Origin: Coix lacryma-jobi var. lacryma-jobi | Lineage: Eukaryota > Streptophyta > Magnoliopsida > Poales > Poaceae | Length of the DNA: 64,000 nucleotides | Assembly: GCA_009763385.1 (NCBI GenBank) | Contig: CM019822.1 | Location: 23,182,842 to 23,246,841, forward strand | Direction: 5' to 3' | In this document: positions 53,153 to 64,000 of the stretch, piece by piece | Position numbering within the stretch: position 1 is the first letter of the stretch | Layout of the letters: each line of letters starts with the position of its first letter | Notes under the pieces: model-generated | Seen by the model: only the letters and a program-made list of their open reading frames with translations | Told to the model about the DNA's origin: nothing | Databases searched by the model: none | Program-made: the position numbers and the translations under genes

Positions 53153-53420
53153 TGACGATAAATGAGGAACTCTTCCAACAGCAGGACTTTGGGCGTCGAG
53201 TTATCTGACACAAATAGAAAGAAAAGCAAAAGTTTCTCATCAGAACAGTGGAAATCCAAGTACAATTAAGAGTAAATTTTGTGTTATTGACTAAATTATC
53301 TAGATAATACCACACCCAACTGAATATCAAATCAGCTACGCCATCACATAGCATTTATCCCACTTTGTGGGTTATTATAGTGCAACTTACATAGCTGTTA
53401 CAAAAATAGCAAACATTGTA

Positions 53421-53571
53421 CTCCCTCCGTATCGGAAATAAATGTAGTTTTGGACAAAGTTTGAGTCAAACATTGGAAATATAAATCATGAATAATTTTT
53501 TAAATTATTGAGTTTAGAGATGTAAAAATCACATAAATAAATTTGTCTTAAAAAAAGCGATACGGTGGGAG
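53421..53571. mobile_element. Stowaway MITE with internal deletion, 151 bp
   Basis: Same position and ends as 47014-47271 in unit A (CTCCCTCCGTATCGG...ATACGGTGGGAG), shorter by about 107 internal bases. Confidence 0.8.
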
Positions 53572-55049
53572 TATAAGGTCTCCATAAGTCAAGATGATGA
53601 ATGAAAATTATGAGAACCTACTACATAACTGTGATCCAATAATCCAAGGCGTGAAAGGAAGACAGTTATACATCAGCTGAAGTTGTAGTTATACCAAATA
53701 GGGGTAACAATAGCAATGAATTCTCTAAGTTAGTCGGCCCAATAACACTCTTGCAGTATAATGGTAGCAATAAAATGGTTCCAAGTTCAGACTGATACAT
53801 GAATGTTTCTTGCATGTGCAAATGTGCAAAACAGAACCACAGAAGCTCCGTATGACAACTGACACAAGGATTATTGGATGGCTGTTACGCTGGACCTAAA
53901 CAGAAGCTCCGCAAAACAGAATTGCACCTAAAAATTGTTCATGTGTTATACTGGTTGCAACATCTAAATTTAAATAGGATTAGGAAAATCTAGATAGAGT
54001 ATTTCGAAATGAGATATCTAACTTGAGAGTTATGAAAACTGCTTTTGCATTATGCTGGCTGCAGCATCTACATTTAAATGGGATTGGGAAAACTCTAGAT
54101 AGAGCTCTTTTCGGTTTTACATATATCCTTGCTTTTGCTAATGTAGGATTGGAGGATAACAACCACTACACAGTTCAAAAGAAAAGGTCAGCAAGTCTGT
54201 TATACGTCAATCTCGGATTAAACCCATTATTGGCCCTCAATTTCTTTCGATGTACTTACTCCTAATACCTCCTACGTTAAATTGAATTGCAATTCTAAGT
54301 AAACCCTAGAGTATCATGTGACCATCCTTTCTTTTCTCCAGGACAACTTAAACTTTTTTGCTGTCTTGAGGACAACTCAAAACTTTTGCAGCAGCCTGCA
54401 GACCTACTCTGATCCGTACCACTGTAAAAGAAGCAACAATCAAGCAAAGGGTTTTATTCGGGTAGATATAAGATCTCTTTTATTGGAAAGACTAACTGAC
54501 TGTTAGCTTTATAATTACCTCATTCTTTATCAGAAATGTTCCTAACCAAAATAGTGCTCATTAGCAATGTATGCCTGACAATTTTCTCCATCATAATTGA
54601 AACTTACCATGTCTGTATAGTGTACATTATTATAATATGTTAGCCTATCCTGCATCTGTACAACGACTTTGTTTTGTAGGAGCTTACATGTGTGTATAAT
54701 GGTAAATAATGTGATTATACAGCACTACGTGGTCTCATCATCATTAGATACCCTGATGATAAATGAATGGGAAGTACAAAGAATTAGTGCCCATAACTCC
54801 TTCAGATTGAATAGTCTACATCTACATCTGAATGGGCCAAACACACAAATATAATCCATTAGAGAATTTTTCTTGTAATTCAAAAAATGCAACAACTCTA
54901 GATCATCAAGACACAAAATTCCGCATGGGTAAAACAGTAGAAGTGTATTGGACAATTTAATCTTATGCAAGCAACAAAAGAGGAGAGAAATCAAGAGAGA
55001 AGAAAAATATATATCCGTCAAACAGCTACTGTACCTGCCTTACTTCTTA
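53572..55049. other. Intron of L6 copy B, no further gene
   Basis: Non-coding, closely matched to 47272-49800 except for the 700-base loss near 54720 and the absent Tourist-like MITE (single TTA at 54859). Confidence 0.5.
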
Positions 55050-55514
55050 GACTATCCACACTCACGTTACTCTATTATCATCTTCTATACTACCTGGTCA
55101 TCAAGATTCTTTCCTATATACTCATTTTTTCCGCATTCATTCATTCTCTATATCATCTTCTATCCACTATGGGTCCACTTCTCACTTTATCTAAATATAT
55201 CCATGAGAGATCTAGTTTTGAACAATTAATTGCAAAAAATTTAATGGTGCAATCGGAATTGAATTTAGATTTTCGATTTGTGAGATATAGTGTTTTTTTG
55301 TTGTAAAATAAGGTAGGGTCCACCACTACTCTCTCCGTGCGCCTGATAGCGGAGATGGCGCTCGCCCGCCAAATTTGCCGCCTGGACAAGCTTCCTGGGA
55401 GATAGAGTAGGTGATAGCGTATGCCACTGCACATGTTTTTTTACGGTACCTGTGTTTACCGGATGAGGTACCTGTGTTTACCGGATTAGGTAAAAGAGGC
55501 CAGTGCGAGTAGTC
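55050..55514. mobile_element. MITE with GACTATCC ends, 465 bp, unit B only
   Basis: Left GACTATCCACACTCACG, right CCAGTGCGAGTAGTC, TTA duplicated on both sides. Unit A has the empty site (CTTCTTAAATCC near 49800). Same family as 63403-63855. Confidence 0.85.
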
Positions 55515-55749
55515 TTAAATCCAGCCTCAACACAGGATTCTGTGAAGAAAATCTAATCAACGAGCTTTACTTTTGCCGGCTGTAACTCTCACGACGCTCC
55601 TAAACAAGGTGCGTATCAGAGAGCTCGCCCTCGCTACGGCTACACCGACCACAGATACCAGCGTTGTAGTACAAAGACCACACAAGCTGATTCGCACAGC
55701 GTAAGAAATGTATCATCTCCAATGACAGAACAATGATGGACTCAATATA

Positions 55750-56227
55750 CTTCCTTCGTCCCTAAATAAATAGATTCCTAGAATTATCCTAAGTCAAACT
55801 TTTTAAACTTTAACCGAGTTTTTAGAAAAATACGTCAAGATTTATGATATCAAATTAGTATTCCCTCCGTCCAACAAAAAAATGCAATTATCGCTTATCG
55901 AGGAGTCAAACAACTTTGACCAAAATTATATAAAAAAATACTAACATTCTTGGTACATAAAATATAACACTAGATTAGTAAGAGAACATATTTTCATAAT
56001 AATTTTATTTAAGGACATAAATACTAATACCTTTTATTATAATCCTGGTCAAATTTGAATCAATTTGACCGATACGGATCCCATAATTGCATGTTTTTAT
56101 GGACGAAGGGAGTATCATTAGATACATCATAGAATATGTTTTCATAATATGTTCAGTTTATATCATAGTACTTTTACTTTTTTTCTATAACGGATTCTAG
56201 GAATCGATTTATTTAGGAACGAAGGAG
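55750..56227. mobile_element. Stowaway-like MITE, unit B only, host of a nested MITE
   Basis: Ends CTTCCTTCGTCCCTAAATAA and TTATTTAGGAACGAAGGAG, TA-flanked. Without the inner element it is about 224 bp. The empty site is in unit A near 50037. Confidence 0.85.
55861..56112. mobile_element. Stowaway MITE, 252 bp, nested
   Basis: Ends TTCCCTCCGTCCAACAAAAA and TTTTTATGGACGAAGGGAG, with TA at 55859-55860 and 56113-56114, wholly inside the MITE 55750-56227. Confidence 0.9.
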
Positions 56228-56386
56228 TATCGTATAGGCGCATGCACAGGTCCACTGGCCCTGCTACAAGCGTTGGAGCACGGCAAGGCCGCACCTAGGT
56301 TTCTAGCTTACCTGAAAATCCTATCATTGCCAAACCAAATTCCATCAGGGGCGGATCCAGTAAAAGAATATGGGTGTACACATGTT

Positions 56387-56602
56387 CTCCTTCCGTATAG
56401 AAATAGATGACTTTGACTCTCTTTATATTAAAAATTATATTTATCAAAAAGTGATATATATATATGAAAGTATTTTTCAAGACAAATCCATTCATATGAT
56501 TTTTATATTTTCAAACTCAACAATTTTAAAAATATTTATGATTTATGTTTTCAATGTTTGACCAAAACCATGTCTAAAACGTCATCTATTTCCTACACGG
56601 AG
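56387..56602. mobile_element. Stowaway MITE, 216 bp, inverted relative to unit A
   Basis: Ends CTCCTTCCGTATAGAAATAG and CTATTTCCTACACGGAG. It sits at the place matching 50212-50489, but its interior reads as the reverse complement of that copy. Confidence 0.75.
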
Positions 56603-56700
56603 TAAGTATACCAGATAATTCTTGAGAAGAAAAACCCCGAATGCAGGCATAATCAAAAAGCCAAATAGTTATTTTTAGGGTTTGGGTGCTCGGTTTCTAA

Positions 56701-57035
56701 GGGCAGCTCCAGTGTGTGTAGAAAGCGAACCGAGGGGAGAGAGAAAGGGGTGAAAAATCGAACTCCACACTGGAGCAGTTGAACCGTGGAGAAAAAATCT
56801 TCAGTTCGACGTCTGAAGACGGTTCGACGCAAGGGCAATTTAATATTGTTTCGTGCTAGCTTTTAGGCATGGAGCCATGCAGAAGAAACAACGTTTCGAT
56901 CAGTATTTATTGTTTCGTACAAGTTTGGCAGCCAAAAAACGAACTCCACGCTGAAGCAGTCTTCGGTTCGCTTGCAAGGGTGTCTTTGTGGCCTGACACA
57001 TGCGGCTCGGTTCGATGCAAACACTGGCGATGCCC
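56701..57035. mobile_element. Harbinger-like MITE, 335 bp, unit B only
   Basis: Ends GGGCAGCTCCAGTG and CACTGGCGATGCCC, TAA duplicated on both sides. Unit A has the empty site with one TAA at 50581-50583. It lies just downstream of the L6 5' exon, in its intron. Confidence 0.85.
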
Positions 57036-57069
57036 TAACAACAGGGAGGGAAGAAAAGGTGTGGAATAC

Positions 57070-57340
57070 CTTGTGGATGCTCGTTGCCGGCGACGGGAGC
57101 TACGAAGACCTTGGCACCTAGCGTACGTAGGGCGGTGGCGGCGGTGCCCAATCGTCGGCCTCCGCAGAGGGTGGACAGCGAGATCGAGACCGGAGACCGG
57201 AGACCGCGAGTGCGCGCGCACGCAGGCTGAAGGGCTGCGGCGGTAGTAGCCCAGTCCTGAGATCGGTTGTTGGGTCGAGAAGAAACCGCGGGTCTTCTCC
57301 TGGGCCGTTCCTTTTCCATGTAGCTCTTTTTATTTTTCTC
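57070..57340 (-). other. 5' exon (likely UTR) of L6 copy B
   Basis: GC-rich. The minus strand ends GAGCATCCACAAG before GTATTCC (donor at 57069). Upstream end not defined. No TATA box identified. Confidence 0.45.
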
Positions 57341-57895
57341 ATTTTTCTCCTTTTTGCATTTTTATTTAATTAATTCTTCCTGATTTCATATTTATATTTC
57401 TCTGTTTCATTTATGGTACGCTGGCATCTATAAACAATTGGCAGACCAATACTTCTTTCCTTTTTTCCAATGGTAGCACTGATCTAAATTGCCAAACACA
57501 AACAGACAACAACAACAGTCGCAACTTTAAGCCAGTTTAAATCCAAACAAATCAGTGATGAAATAGTTCTTTCTTCTCACAATCAGTTGTATAAATAAAC
57601 AGAAGTCGCTTTAAGTCCTGCTGAATAGAGCCACAGTTCATGCAAAGTACATGAAGGTGATACTACCTTCGTTCACAAAACTTATGACTATAAGATTTGT
57701 ATAAGTCAAACTAACTGAACTTTAAGTAAATTTATAGTAAATAGTATTAAATTTTATGTCTCCAACTGAATTTATCACGAAAATATATTTTATAATCAAT
57801 TTAAGGGTACTTATATTGCATTACAAATTTAACATATATAAGTTTGATTAAATGTTAAAGCATTTGACTTCTCAAAAAATAATAAGTACATCCCT

Positions 57896-58254
57896 CGGGG
57901 CAAGTACATTGTTACCCGTCAGCTGTCTTATACATCGTCTAATGCAATACCACGTAGGATTTTTGCTGATGTGAAGGAAAGATAGAAGCGAAGGAGGAAA
58001 AGGTTGTTGTTTCGCGAAACAATCACATCATGAGTTAAAATTTAGGACTATGAGACAACTATTCTACCATTGTATGAGTTGTTGTTGTCATGCAACTCAC
58101 AATTTATTTTTATTCTATCCATAAATTAAGGAATCATGAGTTGCTACGAGACAACTTAAAAAACAAGCTATTGTACATATCATCTACTAAGTTGCCTTAA
58201 AATTACGTGGCACTATATGCGACCACCTACGAGATAAGACCAATGTACTTGCCC
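57896..58254. mobile_element. MITE with GGGGCAAGTACATTG ends, unit B only
   Basis: Left GGGGCAAGTACATTG, right CAATGTACTTGCCC. Absent at the matching place in unit A, which instead has a Stowaway at almost the same spot. Target duplication not resolved. Confidence 0.7.
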
Positions 58255-58564
58255 TTATGGATGGACGGGTTAACATTTAGAAAAAAAATCTATTTTTGAT
58301 CTCAGACTATCGCAGTAGTGTGGTTGTCACCCAAAGTTTTTAACTAGACACGCGTAACCATTCCAACTATAAACATCGGATAACTTCGACCCTTCCGTCC
58401 ATTCTTTGTTTGGTTTAGAAATGAAATGAAATAGGACATTTCCATCACTGTTTTTTAGAATGAGTTCAACACATGCCCTGTTCTATTCCTTCTAGGGTTC
58501 CGTTCAACACGGTGGTTTTGGACGTTCCTGTTCAGTGTTATATCCCCAAACAAGAAATTATTAG

Positions 58565-58945
58565 ATTTCAAGGCCTCAAGCTAATACCATACTGAGTTGC
58601 ATTCCATGACAACACTGAACACATTGTTCTACTACTTCGCGCTCAAGGATTCATCTATATTTAGCATCAGCAACAAGCAAAATAGCATACAATGATACAA
58701 AACTCAATGCGCCTCGTAAGCATACCACCACCAAAAAAGGCATTTCGCCTATAAAAAAACTTGCTGATAGATGTATTTACTCTAACGGACGCCGATGAGA
58801 CTACTACATCGACGAGCCTTGGTCAGTTAAACTCAGAAGTTAGGATTTGTCCACAAAAAAATTCTTTGTGCGCAGCATTTGCCCAGTATGTTCTGCGGCA
58901 ATGCTTCCCAGTGAGGACATGCTCATACTGTTACATTCTTGTTCA
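58565..58945 (-). other. 3' region of the DUF630/DUF632 gene
   Basis: Presumed 3' UTR and short intergenic space up to the duplication edge. No coding or repeat signal seen. Confidence 0.4.
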
Positions 58946-61900
58946 CTATGAAACTTTGGGGATCTCTCTGGATGACCTTTCCTCTTCTGTATGTCTCAGG
59001 GTCTGCTCGAATGCTTGCAGCGAATTGGAGGTGAAGCTTTCTAGGGCTTGGACAACACGCTGCAAGCTACTCTGCAAACTGCTTGCGTCAAGAAGATGTT
59101 CCTGGTATGTTTGTGTGCTTGGAAGGCGGCTGTGCCGGCCTGGTACCAGGGCCAACTTCCTGTTCAGCACATCTGCCTCCTTGTTGATCTCCACAGTCTT
59201 CTTTTCCAGTATTTTGCTCCATCTTTCTCTTTCCCGTGTAGCAACCATCTGCTCTGTTTGTTCAACATTCTGTTTCTCCAACAGCTTGCGCACACTGGAC
59301 ACAAGAGCTTGCATAGAAGTAACCACTTCCTTCTCGGAGAACCGATCCATGGCTTGAGACCAGCTGTTGCAGATGACAAACACAAGGGGAGCACCCACCC
59401 TTCCAGGTGAATAAGGAGGAACTCCATCGACTGTCTCTTCAGCCTTGTAGTCAAGACAAAGTGATAGCCATCCATTCAGCGCCTTGACGAAGCTCCTCTG
59501 TTCATTCACCCAGGAGGAAAAATTGACAATCCACTTCATCATCTCTAGTTCAAGCTCTAATGCCAACTCTCGACTCCTTCCATCAGGGACAATTGAATCC
59601 AGGTTTTTTGCATCTGAAATCACTTGACACTGTATCTGGTAGCAGTCCAACTTGTCTTGCCACATTCTCACAAACCTAAAAGGAGGGACATCAGTCTTCT
59701 AATGCGTGCTAGATTCCATGGAAATATTAAATGCAAGATTAATTCAAATTCAAACCAACTAAAAGTTCTACTCAGATAAAAGCATACATGGCTCTCGATT
59801 CCACCACAGAAAGTGTTACTAAATTTATGTGTAGTTGCTTAAAACAACCTCATAGAACTACTGCTACTGGGGTTGCTTCTACATTTGGTTGCTTCGAAAA
59901 ACAATTTAATGCAGAGGCCAGAATAAAAATTCCTTTATCTAAAAAACTGGGGTTGCTTCTATACAATTAGCTTATTTCTTCTAGTCATCATTACATTTGG
60001 TTTATAATGCTGTAATTACAATCCAATTGCCTACACAACTAGGACTATTACTTTCTGATAGAGCATCTATATGATTATACATGCTAGATAAGCATATAAC
60101 CAGTGCAAAGGAAGCAGACAGAGAACTAAAATGAAGCATCTGACAAAACGTTTCAGACTGAGAAGGCAGAGCATACCCTTGGATTAAGGCATTGATTTGT
60201 GGCCACAATTCCTCGTCCCTTACTCTGTTTATCCTTTTGGAAACCTTGGTAATTACTCTTACAGATATTCTTAATTTTGCTGACAACTTCTTGACCATAT
60301 TTCGGGTCGTGTCAATCTTCTGAGCTTCTGCACCTTTCAGATCCAAGTACTTCAGCCGCTTTGCATTCTTCGCAAGCAGCAGGCGCATTTTCTCTTCAGC
60401 CTAAAAGAGGAAAAGAGCAAGAAAATAATTAACATTACATAAAAAATTACAAAGGTCATGCATTGCAAGTGAACAATGTAATATGGTATAAGAAAGAACA
60501 CTGGCATCGTGCATTACTTATAAAGTTACAAACTAACCCACCATCAGAAAACAAACTACAAAATGATACATCTTATAGTAGCACTATTTTGGAACAAGTT
60601 TGACATTGAAAACAAGATATAATTTAATTCTGGCCATTTTTCTCGTTCCAATTGTGGTTGGTCAGCCCCAAAAGGTACTTTACACGGTGTAAAGTCAATA
60701 AACTCTATTCATAAACAAGAAGCGCGATGATACAAGATAGGCAGAACAGTTCTAAAATTACATGGTTGGGGATGTGTGTCTGTTTGATAGCGAGGAGGGG
60801 CCCCCCTGCATGCTAGGAGCATGTGATCAACCTTAAAAATTAAGTTGTTACACAAGATAAGGCTAGAAAATGATTCTCAGTGCTCTCTCCCAACTTGAGA
60901 TAAGAGACTCAATTAAGACTTGTACTCAGTGGCTCCGAGTGGATATGGGACCAGTATGGAGCAACGAATTAGCTTTCTGGTACTGTGAATAGCAATTCCG
61001 TGTATCATTCCATTTGAGTTGATTATTGACAATAATGCACACATACCTTAACCTCATCATACAATTTCTTCTCCCACATATAGAGCTTCTCCAGTGTCAA
61101 AGACAGGCTTCTTCCTCCCAACACCTTCTCGCTTCCAACATCCAAGAGCTCGATGCCTCCAAGGTCCGAATGCGGCAAGGCAATCGCTGACACCATACTA
61201 GATGAAACTATATCCAAATACCAACAGGTCAAATCAAAGAATTGGGCATAAGCTATTCCAAAGACGTGCTGAGTGCTGGAAGAAAACGCTCACCATGGTA
61301 CACTGAGCTTCGGTGGTGGTACCTCCGCCTCCCGACCTCAAGAACTGGCGAAAGTGCCCTGACAGCGTCTGCAGCTCGGACAAACTGCGCCTTGATCTCC
61401 CCGGCAACGTCCGTAGTGTCAACAGCCCTCCGGGGTGCCGGCGCAGACGCTGCGGTGTTACGTTGCGCCGGCGCGAGGTGCCGCGCCACGTTACCCCCGC
61501 CAATGACCTCCTTATCGACGACAGAATTCTCCGCCTCGTCGACTTCGGCAATGCTGCTGCTGACGCCGCCGAGCGAGCTGAGTCGGCTGCGTGCGCCACT
61601 CCCGGGCGCCGAGAACTCACCGGCCACCTGCTTGACGACGGCGTCGTCCACCTCGAGCTCCGGGATGCCCTCTTCCTCGCGCACCTCCCGCGAGCTCCTG
61701 CTGGGCGTGTACGCAGCCGACGTGGCCCCTGTGCCGCCGCCAGCGTCGTAGCAGTAGTTGTCGTAGACGTCGTAGTCGCCGAACACGTTGAAGAAGTCCC
61801 ACGAGGTGGTCCTCGGCGGGGACGGCGGCGGCGGCGGCGTGGTGGTCGCCCTGCCAGCGGGCTCGCCGCCGTACGAGTAGTACCGCGTCGTGTCCCCACC

Positions 61901-62503
61901 CGCCGCCGGCTCGACGGACCCGTAGTACACGCGCTCCGATGGCGCGGCGCGCTGCTCGACGGCGACCGAGGCCGGGGGCGGGCGGCTCCGCGCGTAGTAG
62001 AGCCGCAGCGACCCGGGCGGGTACACGCCGCCGTAGGGGGACGGCGGCTCGGGCGCGTACCCGTAGCCGCCGTAGCCGTAATGCGGCGGGTACGGGAGCA
62101 GCGGGGGGTGGTGGTGGTGGGGAAGCGGGTCGTAGCCGCCGGCGACGCGGCGGGGAGGCGAGGAGGTCACGGAGCCGGAGTCGGAGTCGGAGGACGGCGC
62201 GAAGTTGATGTGCGACGAGGAGTGCGGCGGCGAGGATGACGCGGCGGCGGTGGGTGGCGCGGGCGCGGGCGACGGCGCGTCGACGTCCTTGCGCGCGGCG
62301 GGCAGCGCGAGGCGCGGCTGGCCCGGGGCGGCGGTCATGAGGAGGTGGAGCGCCGCGGCGACGGACGCGAGCGAGTCCGCCAGCGCGTCATGCGCGTCGG
62401 CGAGCGCGTAGCGGTGGCGCACGGCGGCCGCGAGCAGGTCGGCGCGGCCCCGGCACAGCGCCACGGCCTCCTGGTCGTCCAGCTTGGACCCCTTGCACCC
62501 CAT
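58946..62503 (-). CDS. DUF630/DUF632 protein (REL2/NRG2 family, bZIP-like)
   Basis: Four exons on the minus strand: 62503-61294, 61207-61047, 60400-60177 and 59675-58946, all GT-AG. They sum to 2,325 nt and 774 residues, unbroken. The start is MGCKGSKLDDQEAVALCRGR, the typical DUF630 head with a myristoylation/palmitoylation signal (Gly2, Cys3); codons upstream of this ATG are open but not protein-like. A Pro/Ser/Tyr/Gly-rich stretch follows, then the conserved TTSWDFFNVFGD box (Trp235). DUF632 runs from about 388 (LEVGRRRYHH) with LTLEKLYMWEKKLYDEVK, VRMWQDKLDCYQIQ and VFVICNSWSQAMDRF. Relatives affect leaf rolling in rice and nitrate signalling in Arabidopsis. Molecular role is poorly known. 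The size is usual for the family, and the copy looks intact. Confidence 0.92.
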
Positions 62504-63402
62504 CGCCTTGGCGCAAACCCGGAATCGCTCGGCCGAAAGAGAGAGGGGAAGAAAAAAAAACTCGCTCAGACCCTCGCGGCGCGGCGCGGCATGGCGGTGG
62601 GCAGGGACGCCGTGGCTGTGCTCTGAGACTGGGGTGGAACAAACGGGTGAGAAACGAGGAGACGATGACGCCGCGAGCGAGCGAGAGCGGACCGGTGCCG
62701 GGTGTGGGCTGCTGCGGATGATTATAACGCGCGGATGCGGGTGCGGCGCGTGCGCTAGAGACTGATCGCGCGCGCCGCCGGGGCCGGGGGTGCCGCGGGG
62801 CGGGGGTGTTGATGGGGAGAATCTTCTCTTGGGTTTGTTTGCACTCGCGCGGCCGCCCTCTCCTTCTCCTTTTCCAGGCTTGATGTGGCAGGCGGCTCTT
62901 GTTGGCTTGCGGGGCGGTGGCGGTGGCGGTGGGTGGGTGAGCCGGTGAGGGATGGGGGAAACGGACGAAATCACGAAAGAGTGGACTACGGGACGACGAT
63001 GGTCTCTCCCTCTCGTCTGTTCTAGCACGCGAGCAACGGCGACGCGAGTGCGGGGAACGTGAAGGGGGGACGGCGGACAGGCGAGCAAGGGCACGGAGCC
63101 ACGGAGGAAGAGAGGCCAACCCGACCCGAGGGCACGAGGCCAAGGTCGTCTTCCTCGTTACCCTCTTTTGTCCGCTTGTCTTTGGAGGGACGTGCGTGAG
63201 CGCGGCCGCCCTCCGCCCCGCCTGGCCGAGGGCCGAGGCCGACCCGAGCAAACGGAGAGAGAGGCCAGCGGGCAGCAGGCTTGCGACTGCGGCGTCTGCA
63301 TGCAGATACAGGCAGATGCAGATGCGGCCGCAGCAGCCAGCGCTCGGTTTGGTGTCAGGGGCTCTGGGCATTGACGCGCCGTCTTGATTGCGTCCGCTCT
63401 CA
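62504..63402 (-). other. 5' UTR and promoter region of the DUF630/DUF632 gene
   Basis: GC-rich. A possible TATA-like site TTATAAT lies on the minus strand near 62722-62728, about 220 bases upstream of the ATG. Long open frames here on both strands lack protein features. A CpG-rich character is usual for grass promoters. Confidence 0.45.
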
Positions 63403-63855
63403 GACTATCCGCACTCATCTTCTTCTATTTTCATCCTCTATAGTGTCTGGTCATCAAGATTCTTTCCTCTATACTTATTTCTCCCGCATCCATCCATCCT
63501 CTATATCATCCTTCATCCACTGTAGGTCCACTTATCACTTTATCTAAATATATCCATGCGAGATCTAGTTTTGAAGAATTAATTGCAACAAATTTAATGG
63601 TGCAATTGAAATTTAATTTGGTTTTACAGTTTGTGAGATATAACATTTTTTTTATCACAAATTCGTTGGGGCCCACCAGTGCTGCCAGCTCGCCTACGCC
63701 TCTCTCGGCGCGCGGAGCTGTGCCTGGCCACGGGGCCCGCACTCGATAGCGTTGGTCCGCCAGCCCGCTTATATACTCGATACAGGATACAGGCAGCGTT
63801 TTTTTTCCTCTACATCCTATACCGCAGGTGGATAGCGGTACCAGTGCGGAAAGCC
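63403..63855. mobile_element. MITE with GACTATCC ends, 453 bp
   Basis: Left GACTATCCGCACTCATC, right CCAGTGCGGAAAGCC, TCA on both sides. The interior is closely similar to 55050-55514 (for example AAATATATCCATG and AGATCTAGTTTTGA). Confidence 0.85.
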
Positions 63856-64000
63856 TCACCACGTACGGGCTTGACCGGTCTCCATCAGCGGATCCCCGCC
63901 AGGGACGCGCCGGTGCGCACTGCGCGGCCGGCGCTCCTCCCGTCCCATCCCATCCCACGCGATCAATCCGCTGCTGTGCCGTGCAGTGCAGGCCTTCCAC
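63856..64000. other. Right edge, nothing assigned
   Basis: 145 bases of GC-rich sequence without a supported feature. Confidence 0.5.

Larger units (their letters stand above)
52845..58564. repeat. Tandem segmental duplication, unit B
   Basis: Partner of 46430-52383. It carries the intact L6 CDS, the long intron with different MITE insertions, and the 5' exon, and ends CCCCAAACAAGAAATTATTAG. Confidence 0.88.

Noticed and set aside
47722..54265. Short open frame duplicated in both units (near 47722 and 54023)
   Set aside because: Lies in the L6 intron, its end differs by a frame change between copies, and it has no recognisable protein features.
62504..63371. Long open frames on both strands upstream of the DUF630/DUF632 ATG, including an in-frame N-terminal extension
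   Set aside because: GC-rich promoter and UTR sequence keeps frames open by chance. The conserved family start MGCKGSK at 62503 is the natural N-terminus.

Overview
This is plant nuclear DNA, almost certainly from a grass and probably a panicoid such as a sorghum/sugarcane/maize relative. The evidence is intron-bearing genes, GC-rich grass-style coding exons, Ty3/gypsy elements of the Tat and Tekay lineages, and dense Stowaway, Tourist/Harbinger and Mutator-type MITEs. No species call can be made without a database.

Left half (1-29.8 kb): a nested retroelement cluster. Base 1-3044 looks like the terminal repeat of an element that runs off the left edge. It interrupts a Tat-lineage element (3045-29811, minus strand) with gag, protease, RT, dual RNase H, integrase and a plus-strand antisense gene; its 5' LTR is 28578-29811. 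Inside the Tat gag sits a TG...CA element (11645-28010, TSD GACGC). Inside that sits a complete Tekay-type chromovirus (12221-25932, TSD ATTTT, LTRs of about 4 kb). The order of insertion can be read from the target-site duplications. The Tekay copy carries an extra gene upstream of gag whose first residues closely copy the histone H3 N-terminal tail; this is the most interesting item in the window. The Tat element is itself inserted in the C-terminal end of a decayed hAT transposase gene (29817-31850).

Middle (32.6-41 kb): MITEs and a 6.4-kb element with terminal inverted repeats (33931-about 40347), embedded in TA microsatellites. It carries fragments of at least two unrelated host genes, a PHD-type exon and a DUF21/CNNM exon, plus a minisatellite and a recurring TTCTATGCAT motif. 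It behaves like a Pack-type transposon.

Right part (41-64 kb): the genic region. There is an intact six-exon receptor-like cytoplasmic kinase (RLCK-VII/PBL type, plus strand). A roughly 5.9-kb tandem duplication follows, each unit carrying a mitochondrial ribosomal protein L6 gene on the minus strand: the first copy is frameshifted, the second is intact but has lost its native 3' end. Last is an intact four-exon DUF630/DUF632 gene (REL2/NRG2 family, minus strand). The two duplication units differ by many MITE insertions, so each gives the empty site for the other. These host genes share no pathway that the sequence reveals. The intact multi-kilobase host CDSs argue that the many frameshifts in the transposons are real decay rather than assembly noise.
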